A stretch of DNA of 17,258 nucleotides from Gammaproteobacteria bacterium. GTDB lineage: Bacteria > Pseudomonadota > Gammaproteobacteria > UBA9214. Under the pieces are notes generated by a model. It was not told the origin of the DNA. It was given only the letters and a program-made list of their open reading frames with translations, and did no database searches. The position numbers and the translations under genes were made by a program. The stretch spans positions 1 to 17,258 of the forward strand of contig DAOVVG010000025.1 of the NCBI GenBank assembly GCA_030632175.1, written 5' to 3'. Positions 1 to 8,036 of this stretch are shown piece by piece (position 1 is the stretch's first letter; each line of letters starts with the position of its first letter).

Positions 1-585
1 CATCGCTCTGCGGCGGCATCCAGGGTAGCTGCCAGTCGCCGGGGTGATGCCGGGACGGATGGTTTCCTGGCGGTTGTGTTTCCGCATCGCCAGATGCAGA
101 TTCTTGACTACAACCGGATAGTCAGGGACCTTGCCGGCATGACGCCGGAGACCTTGCTGGCCCGTATTAGTGAAAGTTTCAGCGTCAGTCCTGCGGCAGT
201 CGCCGTACAACCGGAAGGCCCTGGTATCTTTGGGCTGTATCTTGCCGGGCAATGGTATCGCCTGGCGATCAGGCCGGACCTGATCCCGGAGGATCCTGTT
301 GGCAGACTCGATGTCAGTTTGCTCGCTGATAACCTGCTGGCGCCGCTGCTGGGCATTGAAGACCCGCGCCGCGATACCCGTATTGATTTTGTCGGCGGTA
401 TTCGTGGTCTTGGCGAGCTGGAGAAACGGGTTGACAGTGGCGAGATGGCGGCTGCCTTCTCCATGTATCCGACACGCATGGAAGACCTGATGGCGGTGGC
501 CGATGCCGGTGAGGTGATGCCGCCAAAATCGACCTGGTTTGAACCCAAACTGGCTGACGGACTGGTCTCGCTGGTGTTCGACTGA
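1..585 (+). CDS. DUF1015 family protein, C-terminal part (5' truncated)
   Basis: The frame is open from base 1, so the gene begins before the window. The first two codons (His-Arg) fit the end of the DGHHR-like motif of DUF1015 proteins. They are followed by the family signature FLAVVFPHRQMQILDYNR and, at the end, by MPPKSTWFEPKLADGLV, which is the typical DUF1015 C-terminus. The GTG at 76 is an internal codon, not the start, because family similarity continues upstream of it. DUF1015 proteins have no firmly established biochemical role; in some genomes they lie near serine biosynthesis genes, but nothing in this window tests that. The gene converges on the fimX-like gene with a gap of about 90 bp. 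Family assignment is confident; function is unknown. Confidence 0.85.
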   Translation, partial: HRSAAASRVAASRRGDAGTDGFLAVVFPHRQMQILDYNRIVRDLAGMTPETLLARISESFSVSPAAVAVQPEGPGIFGLYLAGQWYRLAIRPDLIPEDPVGRLDVSLLADNLLAPLLGIEDPRRDTRIDFVGGIRGLGELEKRVDSGEMAAAFSMYPTRMEDLMAVADAGEVMPPKSTWFEPKLADGLVSLVFD

Positions 586-588
586 GCA

Positions 589-611
589 CGGCATTACGTT
601 CCGGTATGCCG
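589..611. repeat. Small inverted repeat between convergent genes
   Basis: CGGCAT (589-594) and ATGCCG (606-611) form a perfect 6-bp dyad just after the DUF1015 stop codon. No T-run follows on either strand, so it is at best a weak terminator or an mRNA-end hairpin. Confidence 0.3.
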
Positions 612-678
612 GCAGATAGCGGCTCGGTACGTTGCTGACAGGTTGGGTGTCTCTGTATTGCATGCTGGTCCAATCCGT

Positions 679-2760
679 TCAGGCTGTTTCTTCTTCAAAA
701 TCGTAATTAATGGTCTTGCACGGTTCCTGCACAAAGTTACCCTGGATAAAATCAATCCCAACCTGCCAGAGATGGGCCAGACTGCCGGCATCATCCACGC
801 ATTCGGCAATGCATTGCAGGCCTGATTCTCTGGCCATTCCGGTAATTTCTTTCACCCTTGACTGGTGGTCCTTGTTATTGCCAAGACCGCTGATCAGTTC
901 GCTGTGAATTTTCAGGATATCGACCGGGAGATGTTTGAGTAGTTGCGGCTGGTCACTCTGCCCGAAGTGTTCCAGCGCTACCCTGCATGGCAGCTTCCGG
1001 ATTTCATTTGTGAACCGTATGGAACTCGTCAGGTCATTGATGGCGGTTTGCTCTGATATTTCGAAAACAACGCTGTCACTGGAAAGACAGTGTTCCACCA
1101 GTTTTTCACTGATCCATTCCGCCAGGCCGGCATCCGAGAGTGTGCCGCCAGTGAGTTTTATATAAAACGAAATGTCTTTATTCTCACTTCTCAACTTTGC
1201 AAGCTGCCTGAATGCTGCATTAATGATCCAGCGATCAAGTTCATGACTCAGACCGATTTTCTCTGCAATGGAAAAAAACTGTCCGGGCAGGATGACCTGG
1301 CCGGCAGAATCGACAATTCTGAGCAGCACCTCATAGCGTTGTTGTGTGTCACCTTTCAGGCTGACAATTGGCTGATAGGCGAGGTGAAAGCGTTCCTCGT
1401 CAATGGTAGCGCGAATGAGTTCGTCCCATTTCTCTTCCTGCTCGCTGCCGGATTGTTCGTCAACGATATGACTGTGAGTATGAATCTGATTGCCACCGGC
1501 AGAGCGTGCAACATCACATGCCATGTCAGCATAGGCGATCATGCTCTGTGCATCGGTGCCCTGATTGTTAATGGTGACGATACCGATGCTGCCGGTCATG
1601 GTCACCGCGCGTCCGTTTACTTCTGACAGATTGCCTGCGATCCCGTGTAGCAGGGTTTCGCCCAGCCCCTGCGTTTTTTCCTGGTCGTTGTCGTAGTGCA
1701 GAATAGCGAAACTGCAGTCTCCGAATCGTGACAGGCAGTCTTGCTCACCGCAATTGGATTTCAGAATCTGTGCAATATCCCGCAGTGCCTGATCACTTGC
1801 CTCGATACCTGTCTCGTCACGGATGGCCTTGAAATTGTCCAGCGTTATGTACAGCAGGGCACGGTGTCCGCCGTCCGTTTCCGGGTTGGCCATGCGTTCC
1901 TTCAATACCTGCAGGAAATACTGGCGGTTGGCAAGGCCGGTGATCATGTCCTGTTGTGTCAGGGTCTTGATCTTTTTCTCGAGTGCTGCGTTCGATGAGC
2001 TGACCCGGATAATTATTTGCGTACAGGGTTCGCCACCCATGGTTGCCGGCGCAAGTTCCATGCTGCTGTGAAAGGATTCACCTGCAGGGTTTATGCAATC
2101 GATTTCGAGGGTGTTCTCGGACGTCTGGTTATCCAGGTAGCTTTTCAGGAATTCTCTGAATTTTGTGCGTTGGTCGTTGCTGATCATGTCCAGGATGGGT
2201 GTGCCCTCGACATCTTCGGAAGTCTCAATCGAAAACAGATTCATGTAGGGCTGGTTGGCGTATACATGCATGCCATCATGGATGTAGGCAACTGCGTCAC
2301 TGGAATTTTCTATCAGGGCGTGACAGCGGTTTTCACTGTCACGCAGCGTGTCGCTGCTGGCATTTAGTTTCTGTTGCAGTCGTATGTAGGCTGCTTCCTT
2401 CTCGAAAGACAGGTGCAGGTGGTCGGGCTCATCATAGGAAATCAGGGTGGCAAAACCGGTTTTTTTCGCAGCAACGACCTTGTCCTCGGAGGCTTCCTCG
2501 GAGATAACGATAATCGGTGGAGTCAGTCCGTGTTTTCCCAGCAGGGTTTGCACGTTGTCCGGGGAGGGCAGTGATTCGCCGCTGCCACACAGTACGATAT
2601 CCGGGTGTTGTTCCTGCACGGCACTTTCAAGTTCACTGGTTTCAGAACCATGATTGAAGTCTATGCTGTGGCCAGCATTACGCAGTGCGTTTGCCAGGGA
2701 TTCTGCATCGTTTTTGCTTTCTTCGACAATAAGTACGCGTAGACTTTCTTCGTTTTTCAC
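679..2760 (-). CDS. fimX: FimX-like REC-PAS-GGDEF-EAL protein with degenerate motifs
   Basis: A 693-residue protein, close to the length of Pseudomonas FimX, with the same domain order: REC-like (about 8-125), PAS (144-255), GGDEF (271-430), EAL (444-680). The REC phospho-acceptor position holds Gly59. The GGDEF motif reads GDCSF (347-351), comparable with GDSIF of FimX, and there is no RxxD inhibitory site. The EAL domain keeps EVLLR (477-481), Glu567, Lys617 and Glu653, but has Lys535 for the metal-binding Asn and EHFG (597-600) for DDFG. It is therefore probably neither cyclase nor phosphodiesterase, but a c-di-GMP receptor; FimX governs type IV pilus assembly and twitching. GTG at 2760 is the only usable start: an upstream in-frame stop comes before any other start codon. 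No pilus genes are visible in the window, so the pilus role is inferred from homology. Confidence 0.85.
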   Translation of the reverse strand: MKNEESLRVLIVEESKNDAESLANALRNAGHSIDFNHGSETSELESAVQEQHPDIVLCGSGESLPSPDNVQTLLGKHGLTPPIIVISEEASEDKVVAAKKTGFATLISYDEPDHLHLSFEKEAAYIRLQQKLNASSDTLRDSENRCHALIENSSDAVAYIHDGMHVYANQPYMNLFSIETSEDVEGTPILDMISNDQRTKFREFLKSYLDNQTSENTLEIDCINPAGESFHSSMELAPATMGGEPCTQIIIRVSSSNAALEKKIKTLTQQDMITGLANRQYFLQVLKERMANPETDGGHRALLYITLDNFKAIRDETGIEASDQALRDIAQILKSNCGEQDCLSRFGDCSFAILHYDNDQEKTQGLGETLLHGIAGNLSEVNGRAVTMTGSIGIVTINNQGTDAQSMIAYADMACDVARSAGGNQIHTHSHIVDEQSGSEQEEKWDELIRATIDEERFHLAYQPIVSLKGDTQQRYEVLLRIVDSAGQVILPGQFFSIAEKIGLSHELDRWIINAAFRQLAKLRSENKDISFYIKLTGGTLSDAGLAEWISEKLVEHCLSSDSVVFEISEQTAINDLTSSIRFTNEIRKLPCRVALEHFGQSDQPQLLKHLPVDILKIHSELISGLGNNKDHQSRVKEITGMARESGLQCIAECVDDAGSLAHLWQVGIDFIQGNFVQEPCKTINYDFEEETA

Positions 2761-2870
2761 AACTGACCCCGTTTCCTGAAAGTGAAAATATTGCCCTGAG
2801 ACTGGTGCTTGTCAGACTCGGGCTCCGACTAGAGGTTTTTCGGCAATTCTGGGGAAGACTGAAGTACTCC

Positions 2871-2880
2871 CTATATAATG
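2871..2880 (+). promoter_or_regulatory. Candidate -10 element in the fimX/acetyltransferase divergent region
   Basis: A perfect TATAAT lies at 2874-2879 in the 268-bp gap between the divergent genes. No good -35 sits 16-18 bp upstream (GGGGAA at 17 bp). If used, it would give the acetyltransferase gene a leader of about 140 nt. That leader contains a small hairpin, CCTGA-ATA-TCAGG, near 2958-2970. Confidence 0.3.
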
Positions 2881-3028
2881 ATCCCGGTTTCAAAAACCCC
2901 CGTCCGGTGGGTCGCCGGGTATTTCCTGAAGCGGTTTTTCCTGATAGCATGCAAGTACCTGAATATCAGGATGTTTAGGCGCCTGTAACGGGCCCTGATC
3001 AGCTCAAGATTCTTTTGTGGAGACAGCT

Positions 3029-3550
3029 ATGCACGTAATTAACGTCAGACCCGAAACAGCGGAGGATATCCGCGCCATCGATGTGGTCCATATCAGCGCA
3101 TTTGGGGGGGAAGCCGAGGCGCGGCTGGTAAGTGCCTTGCGAGAATCAACGACTTACAATCGCGAGCTTTCGCTGGTCGCTGAACTGGGTGGTCGTATCG
3201 TGGGTCATGCACTGTTGACGCGGGTGCCGATGCGCAAGGATGGTACGGAGAAAAACGTGCTGGCGCTGGGGCCGATGTCGGTGGTGCCGTCACAAAGTCA
3301 CCGTGGCATAGGCTCTGAACTGATTAACGCCAGTATCAGTCTGGCAAAGGAAAAAGGCTACGGGACTATCGTGGTGATGGGGCACCCCGAATACTATAAA
3401 CGCTTTGGTTTTGTACCTGCAAAGGACCTGCAAGTGAGCTGTAATTTACCGGCACCGGAAGATGCGCTCACGGTGAGGGAACTGGTAGACGGGAGCCTGG
3501 CTGGCGGTGGCCATGTAGAGTATCCGGAAGCCTTTATCGAGCTTTACTAG
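3029..3550 (+). CDS. GNAT family N-acetyltransferase (YhbS-like)
   Basis: A single-domain GNAT protein of 173 residues, predicted to transfer acetyl from acetyl-CoA to an unknown amine. The acetyl-CoA loop is visible as HRGIGSEL (91-98), preceded by the strand LALGPMSVVP (78-87). HPEYYKRFGF (119-128) is typical of YhbS/COG3153 proteins. The ATG at 3029 is chosen over the in-frame GTG at 3017 because GGAG at 3019-3022 lies 6 nt before it. The gene diverges from the fimX-like gene and converges with the PilZ-like gene, so it is probably transcribed alone. The substrate cannot be read from the sequence. Confidence 0.85.
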   Translation: MHVINVRPETAEDIRAIDVVHISAFGGEAEARLVSALRESTTYNRELSLVAELGGRIVGHALLTRVPMRKDGTEKNVLALGPMSVVPSQSHRGIGSELINASISLAKEKGYGTIVVMGHPEYYKRFGFVPAKDLQVSCNLPAPEDALTVRELVDGSLAGGGHVEYPEAFIELY

Positions 3551-3615
3551 CAGCCAGGGAAGGCGTCACGCTTATTGCTGATGCTGAGACGGATAACTGT
3601 CTCTGTCACCGTTGT

Positions 3616-5277
3616 TTACCCCGATGTGAAGTGATACTGGGCAAAGCTGCCGGTATTTTCCAGTTGCCGCGTCAGTGAGACAGTATCTGTCTGGTTGTTT
3701 TCTTCAATTGTTGCCATGCTGCCGGTCCGAAAGGGCATTGATGGCAGCAGTAGAGAGGCCTGCACCTTAATGGCCTTGATCTCTGGTAGCAGAATCCCCT
3801 GTATTCTGTCGCCTGTGTTAACGCCCTCCCTGCACGGGCGCGCCCAGACTGCCCGGGCACCCGGTGACAGCAGCTGGATCCCGAGTTCCAGCCCGCGTTC
3901 CTCGGTGAATATCATGCGGCGAATGGTGCCCAGTTGCCATTTGTCAGGATCTGCATGATCTCCCTCAATCAAAGCGACCAGTTCGCCGACCTGGGCGCAG
4001 GAAACCTCGTCACTGTCCCAAAGCAGGCAATATCCTCCGGCACTGATGTCAGCGATTTTCCAGGACTCAACGCGGGGTGAGGCTATATTGTCTGCGGCGT
4101 ATGCACCCTTGAGGGGGTTGTTGTCAGGGGCAACCCGTTGCTGAAAACTCTGGCCTGCGGTTGTGCCTGTACTGATGCTTGTGGTGTTCTCGAATGTCGG
4201 GTCTTGCAGATAGTGCTTGTCCCGGATGTTGTCATCCGTTTCCGGTTCCTCCGGGGGAGGGTCCAGTGCCAGCTGGTGGATTGCGCTCAGACCGATCACC
4301 AGATTGACCGATGCATCTTGCGGATGGCGGGCGAATTTGCGCTTCGGCATAACACCCCATGCCAGCATCAGTCGTTGTATGGTCTCGATATCATTCGCTG
4401 TGGTTTTCCGGGTTGTCCCTTCGTTGTTAGTCAGGCCTTCACGTATGTGCTCTGACATGTTTTTTGTATCCAGGATGCGTGTGTGTGAGTCAGTTGCGTT
4501 GCCGTTACCCAGTACACGGTATGATGGCGGGTCATCTGATTGCAGATTGATGGTAAACAGGCCGTGCGTGTCTTTATCGTCAGAGCGATGCAGCTGACTG
4601 GAGTCAGCCCAGTCTAACAGGGTGTTGTATGCAAGATGTATCTCACTCTGACGCAGCCGGTAGGGGCAGGCCAGTGACAGCAATAGAATCTGCTTGTAGA
4701 CGGTTTCAATGGTGCTTGGTGCAGGTGTCCGCAAGGTGATATCGGTCACTGATTGTTGTGCGAGATTATTTTCATCTGCAATGGCATAAAGCGTGTTGAT
4801 CGTTTTCCACAAGTCTTCCGGATACTGGATATAAATCCGGTAGCTGGTCAGGAGTATTTCACTCAGGTAGCGTAATGCCCGGTGCAGGGCGGTTGTCAGT
4901 TGTGGCTTTTCAGCATTGTTGCTGCGCAGGTCTTCAGCCAGGATCCTGTAACCGGTGGCCATCTTGTTGCAAAGTTCGAGTGTTTGCGTTGCATATAAAA
5001 GGTTGTTGCCTTTTAATGGCTGCGGTTTTCCCAGAAATTTTTTCTTCAGGGCGTCGGTGATGCACATCACTGCTGGAGCAAAGAGCTCAAGTGCTTCCTG
5101 TCGGTTTTGTGTCGGGATGATCAGGGCATTGATTTGTTCCAGTGCGCTGTCAATCAGTTCCAGACTTTTTCCGGTGTTTAGCAGGGGCAGGTCGTTGAGC
5201 CATTTTGTGAGGGCTGCGGGATCCGTGTTAAAGCTGTATTTGCCGCGTTTTTTTCTTTGCGGGAGTTCCAGATTCAT
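3616..5277 (-). CDS. Large protein with helical N-terminus and split PilZ-like domain
   Basis: A 553-residue protein without signal peptide or membrane segments. Residues about 20-300 look alpha-helical and match no domain I can name. The PilZ c-di-GMP signature appears in two parts: RKFAR (313-317, RxxxR) and DISAGG (410-415, DxSxxG), followed by the PilZ-like barrel stretch VGELVALIEGD...WQLGTIRRM...GLELGIQLLSPGA (430-474). The parts are 92 residues apart instead of the usual 20-30; the intervening segment (about 338-400) is polar and low in complexity and begins with three prolines (340-342). It may be a c-di-GMP effector acting with the FimX-like protein encoded just beyond the acetyltransferase gene. 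ATG at 5277 follows a modest ACAGGAT ribosome site. It lies 74 bp downstream of epmB on the same strand. Presence of the PilZ motif is clear; partner and process are inference. Confidence 0.72.
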   Translation of the reverse strand: MNLELPQRKKRGKYSFNTDPAALTKWLNDLPLLNTGKSLELIDSALEQINALIIPTQNRQEALELFAPAVMCITDALKKKFLGKPQPLKGNNLLYATQTLELCNKMATGYRILAEDLRSNNAEKPQLTTALHRALRYLSEILLTSYRIYIQYPEDLWKTINTLYAIADENNLAQQSVTDITLRTPAPSTIETVYKQILLLSLACPYRLRQSEIHLAYNTLLDWADSSQLHRSDDKDTHGLFTINLQSDDPPSYRVLGNGNATDSHTRILDTKNMSEHIREGLTNNEGTTRKTTANDIETIQRLMLAWGVMPKRKFARHPQDASVNLVIGLSAIHQLALDPPPEEPETDDNIRDKHYLQDPTFENTTSISTGTTAGQSFQQRVAPDNNPLKGAYAADNIASPRVESWKIADISAGGYCLLWDSDEVSCAQVGELVALIEGDHADPDKWQLGTIRRMIFTEERGLELGIQLLSPGARAVWARPCREGVNTGDRIQGILLPEIKAIKVQASLLLPSMPFRTGSMATIEENNQTDTVSLTRQLENTGSFAQYHFTSG

Positions 5278-5302
5278 ATCCTGTAAATCGTCCAGTCAAA
5301 AA

Positions 5303-5330
5303 ATAATATATATGCGGCCAGTATAAGCAA
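5303..5330 (-). promoter_or_regulatory. Candidate sigma-70 promoter of the PilZ-like gene
   Basis: On the minus strand, TTGCTT (5330-5325) and TATTAT (5308-5303, five of six matches to the -10 consensus) are separated by 16 bp, between the end of epmB and the ATG at 5277. The -35 is weak. Confidence 0.4.
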
Positions 5331-5351
5331 CCAGCATTGAGATGTCAGCGT

Positions 5352-6353
5352 TCATAGCAGGGTTTTTCCGGACATTCCCGGAACTTCCTTTACCAGCCTG
5401 GGTACCAGGTAGCCGGGCAGGGATACGCTTACCCCGGCGATCAATTGCCGCGCAGTCGTGTTGTCGACCTCAAAGTGGGCGGCGCCCTGCACCTTGTCCA
5501 GCTGATGCAGGTAATAGGGGAGTACGCCGGCTGAAAACAGTTGTTCGCTCAGCCTGATGAGAGTAGCGACATCATCATTGACGCCGCGCAGCAGTACTGA
5601 CTGGTTCAGCAGGGTTACTCCTGCGAGGCTCAGACGGTTCATTGCCCTGCTGACATCAGCATCAATTTCATTGGGGTGGTTGCAGTGAATGACTATAACA
5701 ACCTTCAGCTGTTGTGTACCCAGCCATGACAGCAGGCCTTCATCAATCCGCTCTGGCAGTACCACCGGCAGGCGTGAATGAATGCGCAGGGTACGCAAAT
5801 GCGTGATATCTGCCAGTTGATCGGTGAGGGAGTGCAGGCGCGCGTCGGTCAGGGTCAGGGGGTCGCCGCCACTGAGAATGAGTTCCGTGATGTCAGGATG
5901 CTGTGCGATATAACTGACTGACTGCTGCCAGTGATCCGCAAGCGGGTTGGCATCTGTATAGGGGAAGTGTTGCCGGAAGCAGTAGCGGCAATGTATGGCG
6001 CATGCGCCGGTGGCTGTCAGCAGGGCACGGCCGCGGTATTTATGTAATAGCCCGGGAGCCGGCATGGCGTCCAGCTCGTCCAGTGGGTCTGACACAAATC
6101 CGGCGGCTGTTTGTGTTTCTTCATGGACGGGCAGTACCTGCAGCAATAACGGGTCCCGGCTGTCCCCCTTGCGCATGCGTTGCACAAAACCGTGTGGTAC
6201 CCGCAGCGGGAATTTGTTGGCCACTGGCCGGGTTTTCAGTTGTGCCGGGTCAATCTGCAGGATCTTGAGCAGCTCATCCGTTGAATTCACAGCCTGCGCC
6301 AGCAGGGTCTGCCAGACCGGCCTTTGTTCCTGACTCTGTATTCGGGGTATCAT
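5352..6353 (-). CDS. epmB: EF-P (R)-beta-lysine biosynthesis enzyme, lysine 2,3-aminomutase type
   Basis: EpmB converts (S)-alpha-lysine to (R)-beta-lysine, the group placed on Lys34 of EF-P. The radical-SAM cluster motif CxxxCxxC is at Cys118, Cys122 and Cys125 (CAIHCRYC); the SAM-binding SGGDP is at 161-165; the PLP lysine region DKVQGAAHF (286-294) is present with Lys287. Length is 333 residues, against 342 in E. coli. The start ATG at 6353 is preferred: an in-frame TTG at 6386 adds 11 residues without family similarity and would intrude into the efp leader. It is divergent from efp, the gene for its pathway substrate protein, with only 46 bp between start codons. Confidence 0.95.
   Translation of the reverse strand: MIPRIQSQEQRPVWQTLLAQAVNSTDELLKILQIDPAQLKTRPVANKFPLRVPHGFVQRMRKGDSRDPLLLQVLPVHEETQTAAGFVSDPLDELDAMPAPGLLHKYRGRALLTATGACAIHCRYCFRQHFPYTDANPLADHWQQSVSYIAQHPDITELILSGGDPLTLTDARLHSLTDQLADITHLRTLRIHSRLPVVLPERIDEGLLSWLGTQQLKVVIVIHCNHPNEIDADVSRAMNRLSLAGVTLLNQSVLLRGVNDDVATLIRLSEQLFSAGVLPYYLHQLDKVQGAAHFEVDNTTARQLIAGVSVSLPGYLVPRLVKEVPGMSGKTLL
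6324..6353 (+). promoter_or_regulatory. Candidate efp promoter overlapping the epmB start
   Basis: TTGTTC (6324-6329) and TATCAT (6348-6353, five of six matches) are 18 bp apart. The -10 covers the epmB start codon, so expression of the divergent genes could interfere. The -35 is weak. Confidence 0.35.
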
Positions 6354-6399
6354 AGCGAGCGTTTTTCCACTGGTTTGGTAACACAAGGTTGAAAGTCAC

Positions 6400-6969
6400 A
6401 TGGCATATTACAGTACCAATGAATTCAAGGGCGGTCTGAAAATCATGATTGATGGTGATCCCTGCGCCATTATTGAAAACGAGTTTGTAAAGCCGGGCAA
6501 GGGGCAGGCCTTTGTCCGGGCGAAAATCCGCAACCTGAAGACCGGTCGTGTGGTTGAACGCACCTACAAGTCCGGTGAGTCGCTGGAAGCGGCTGATGTT
6601 ATGGATGTGGATCTGCAATACCTCTACACTGATGGGGAATTCTGGCACTTCATGGATCCGCAGAGCTTTGAGCAACAGGCTGCTTCAGCTGAGGCTGTTG
6701 GAGATGCAGTGAAATGGCTCAAAGAGCAGGATATGTGTGAAGTCACCTTGTGGAATGGTACGCCCCTGGCTGTGACGCCCCCTAACTTTGTCATGCTGGC
6801 GGTGGCGGATACCGACCCGGGCGTACGCGGTGATACCTCGGGCGGTGGCGGTAAACCGGCCACGCTTGAAACCGGTGCAGTTGTGCGCGTGCCCTTGTTT
6901 ATTGATATTGGGGAAACGCTCAAGATTGATACCCGCACCGGTGAGTATGTAGGGCGGGCAAAGGACTAG
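6400..6969 (+). CDS. efp: Elongation factor P
   Basis: EF-P binds between the P and E sites of the ribosome and speeds peptide-bond formation at proline runs. The protein is full length (189 residues). The N-terminal KOW-like domain carries the loop FVKPGKGQAF with Lys34, the residue modified by beta-lysine. The OB-fold part retains GEFWHFMD and VTPPNFV, and the C-terminus retains KIDTRTGEYVGRAK. A lysine rather than arginine at position 34 agrees with EpmA and EpmB being encoded on either side, and argues against the EarP-rhamnose type of EF-P. An AAGG stretch about 12 nt before the ATG is the likely ribosome site. It is probably co-transcribed with epmA, which starts 29 bp downstream. Confidence 0.98.
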   Translation: MAYYSTNEFKGGLKIMIDGDPCAIIENEFVKPGKGQAFVRAKIRNLKTGRVVERTYKSGESLEAADVMDVDLQYLYTDGEFWHFMDPQSFEQQAASAEAVGDAVKWLKEQDMCEVTLWNGTPLAVTPPNFVMLAVADTDPGVRGDTSGGGGKPATLETGAVVRVPLFIDIGETLKIDTRTGEYVGRAKD

Positions 6970-6998
6970 CAGGCGTACTGCGTCTGCGAGCCGGTATT

Positions 6999-7985
6999 AT
7001 GCAGCCGCATCAAGACTGGAGGCCGACTGCCTCGTTCGATACATTGAGGCTCAGGGCTGAGCTGCTGGCCCGCATCAGGGCCTTTTTTACTGCCCGTGAG
7101 GTGCTTGAAGTAGACACACCGGCACTGTCTTGCGCAGCAAGTACGGATCCGGCGCTGGAGAGTTTTTCTACTCTCTATAACGGTCCTGTACTTGCCGGCG
7201 CATCATTGTATTTACACACCTCTCCCGAATTTCCGATGAAACGCCTGTTGGCTGCAGGCAGTGGTTCGATTTACCAGTTATGCAAGGTGTTTCGGGATGG
7301 CGAATTCGGCGCCCGGCATAACCCGGAGTTCACGCTGCTGGAATGGTACCGCACCGGCTTTGATCACCTGGACCTGATGGATGAGGTAGAGCAGTTGCTG
7401 ACTGCCGTGCTTGCCAATATTGCCCCGCTGGGTCCGGTGCACCACTGGACTTACCGGGAACTGTTTCTTCAGTATGCCAGTATAGATCCGTTCACGGTGT
7501 CGCCGGGCGAGATACAGGTCTTGCTGCAAGCAGGACATAACATCAGCTGTGCGGCTTTGTCCGCAGATGATCTGGATGGCTGGCTGGACCTGGTAATGAC
7601 GCATCTTATTGAGCCGCAGCTGGGTGCCGGGCTGGTGTTTGTTCGGGATTATCCGGTTAGCCAGGCGGCCCTGGCACGACTGCGTCCAGGAACCCCGCCG
7701 GTGGCGGCCCGTTTTGAGGTATACCTGAACGGTATTGAGCTGGCGAACGGATTCTATGAGCTGGCGGATGCGGTTGAACAACGTGCGCGGTTTGAAAAAG
7801 AACTCGAACGTCGCAGGAACAGCGGGCTCACGGCTGTCAGTCTGGATGAACGTCTGTTGTCGGCGCTCGACTCCGGACTGCCGGATTGTGCCGGTGTTGC
7901 GCTGGGAGTGGATCGTCTGGTGATGATCGCCAGTGGTGCAGGCTCCCTGCATGACGTCATTGCCTTTCCATTTGATATCAGCTGA
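6999..7985 (+). CDS. epmA: EF-P lysyltransferase (lysyl-tRNA synthetase paralogue)
   Basis: EpmA (PoxA/GenX/YjeA) uses ATP to activate (R)-beta-lysine and attaches it to Lys34 of EF-P. It is a class II synthetase catalytic core without the tRNA anticodon domain: 328 residues, against 325 in E. coli. Visible motifs are TSPEFPMKRLL (74-84), the motif 2 region starting FRDGEFGARHNPEF (98-111), FEVYLNGIELANGFYEL in the central part, and motif 3 GVALGVDR (299-306). With epmB and efp adjacent, all genes needed for beta-lysylation are here; the further hydroxylase EpmC is not in the window. Confidence 0.96.
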   Translation: MQPHQDWRPTASFDTLRLRAELLARIRAFFTAREVLEVDTPALSCAASTDPALESFSTLYNGPVLAGASLYLHTSPEFPMKRLLAAGSGSIYQLCKVFRDGEFGARHNPEFTLLEWYRTGFDHLDLMDEVEQLLTAVLANIAPLGPVHHWTYRELFLQYASIDPFTVSPGEIQVLLQAGHNISCAALSADDLDGWLDLVMTHLIEPQLGAGLVFVRDYPVSQAALARLRPGTPPVAARFEVYLNGIELANGFYELADAVEQRARFEKELERRRNSGLTAVSLDERLLSALDSGLPDCAGVALGVDRLVMIASGAGSLHDVIAFPFDIS

Positions 7986-8036
7986 ATTGATTCGGTAATA
8001 ACAGTGCTCAATAGCCCACAGGAGTAGCCGGTAAGC

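Noticed and set aside
1090..1626. A 178-codon plus-strand frame inside the fimX-like gene
   Set aside because: The minus-strand protein has continuous domain similarity here; this frame shows none.
3586..3603. GAGAC/GTCTC dyad between the acetyltransferase and PilZ-like genes as terminator
   Set aside because: The stem is only 5 bp and no T-run follows on either strand.
7278..7952. A 224-codon minus-strand frame opposite epmA
   Set aside because: It is antisense to a clear EpmA, with no family features.
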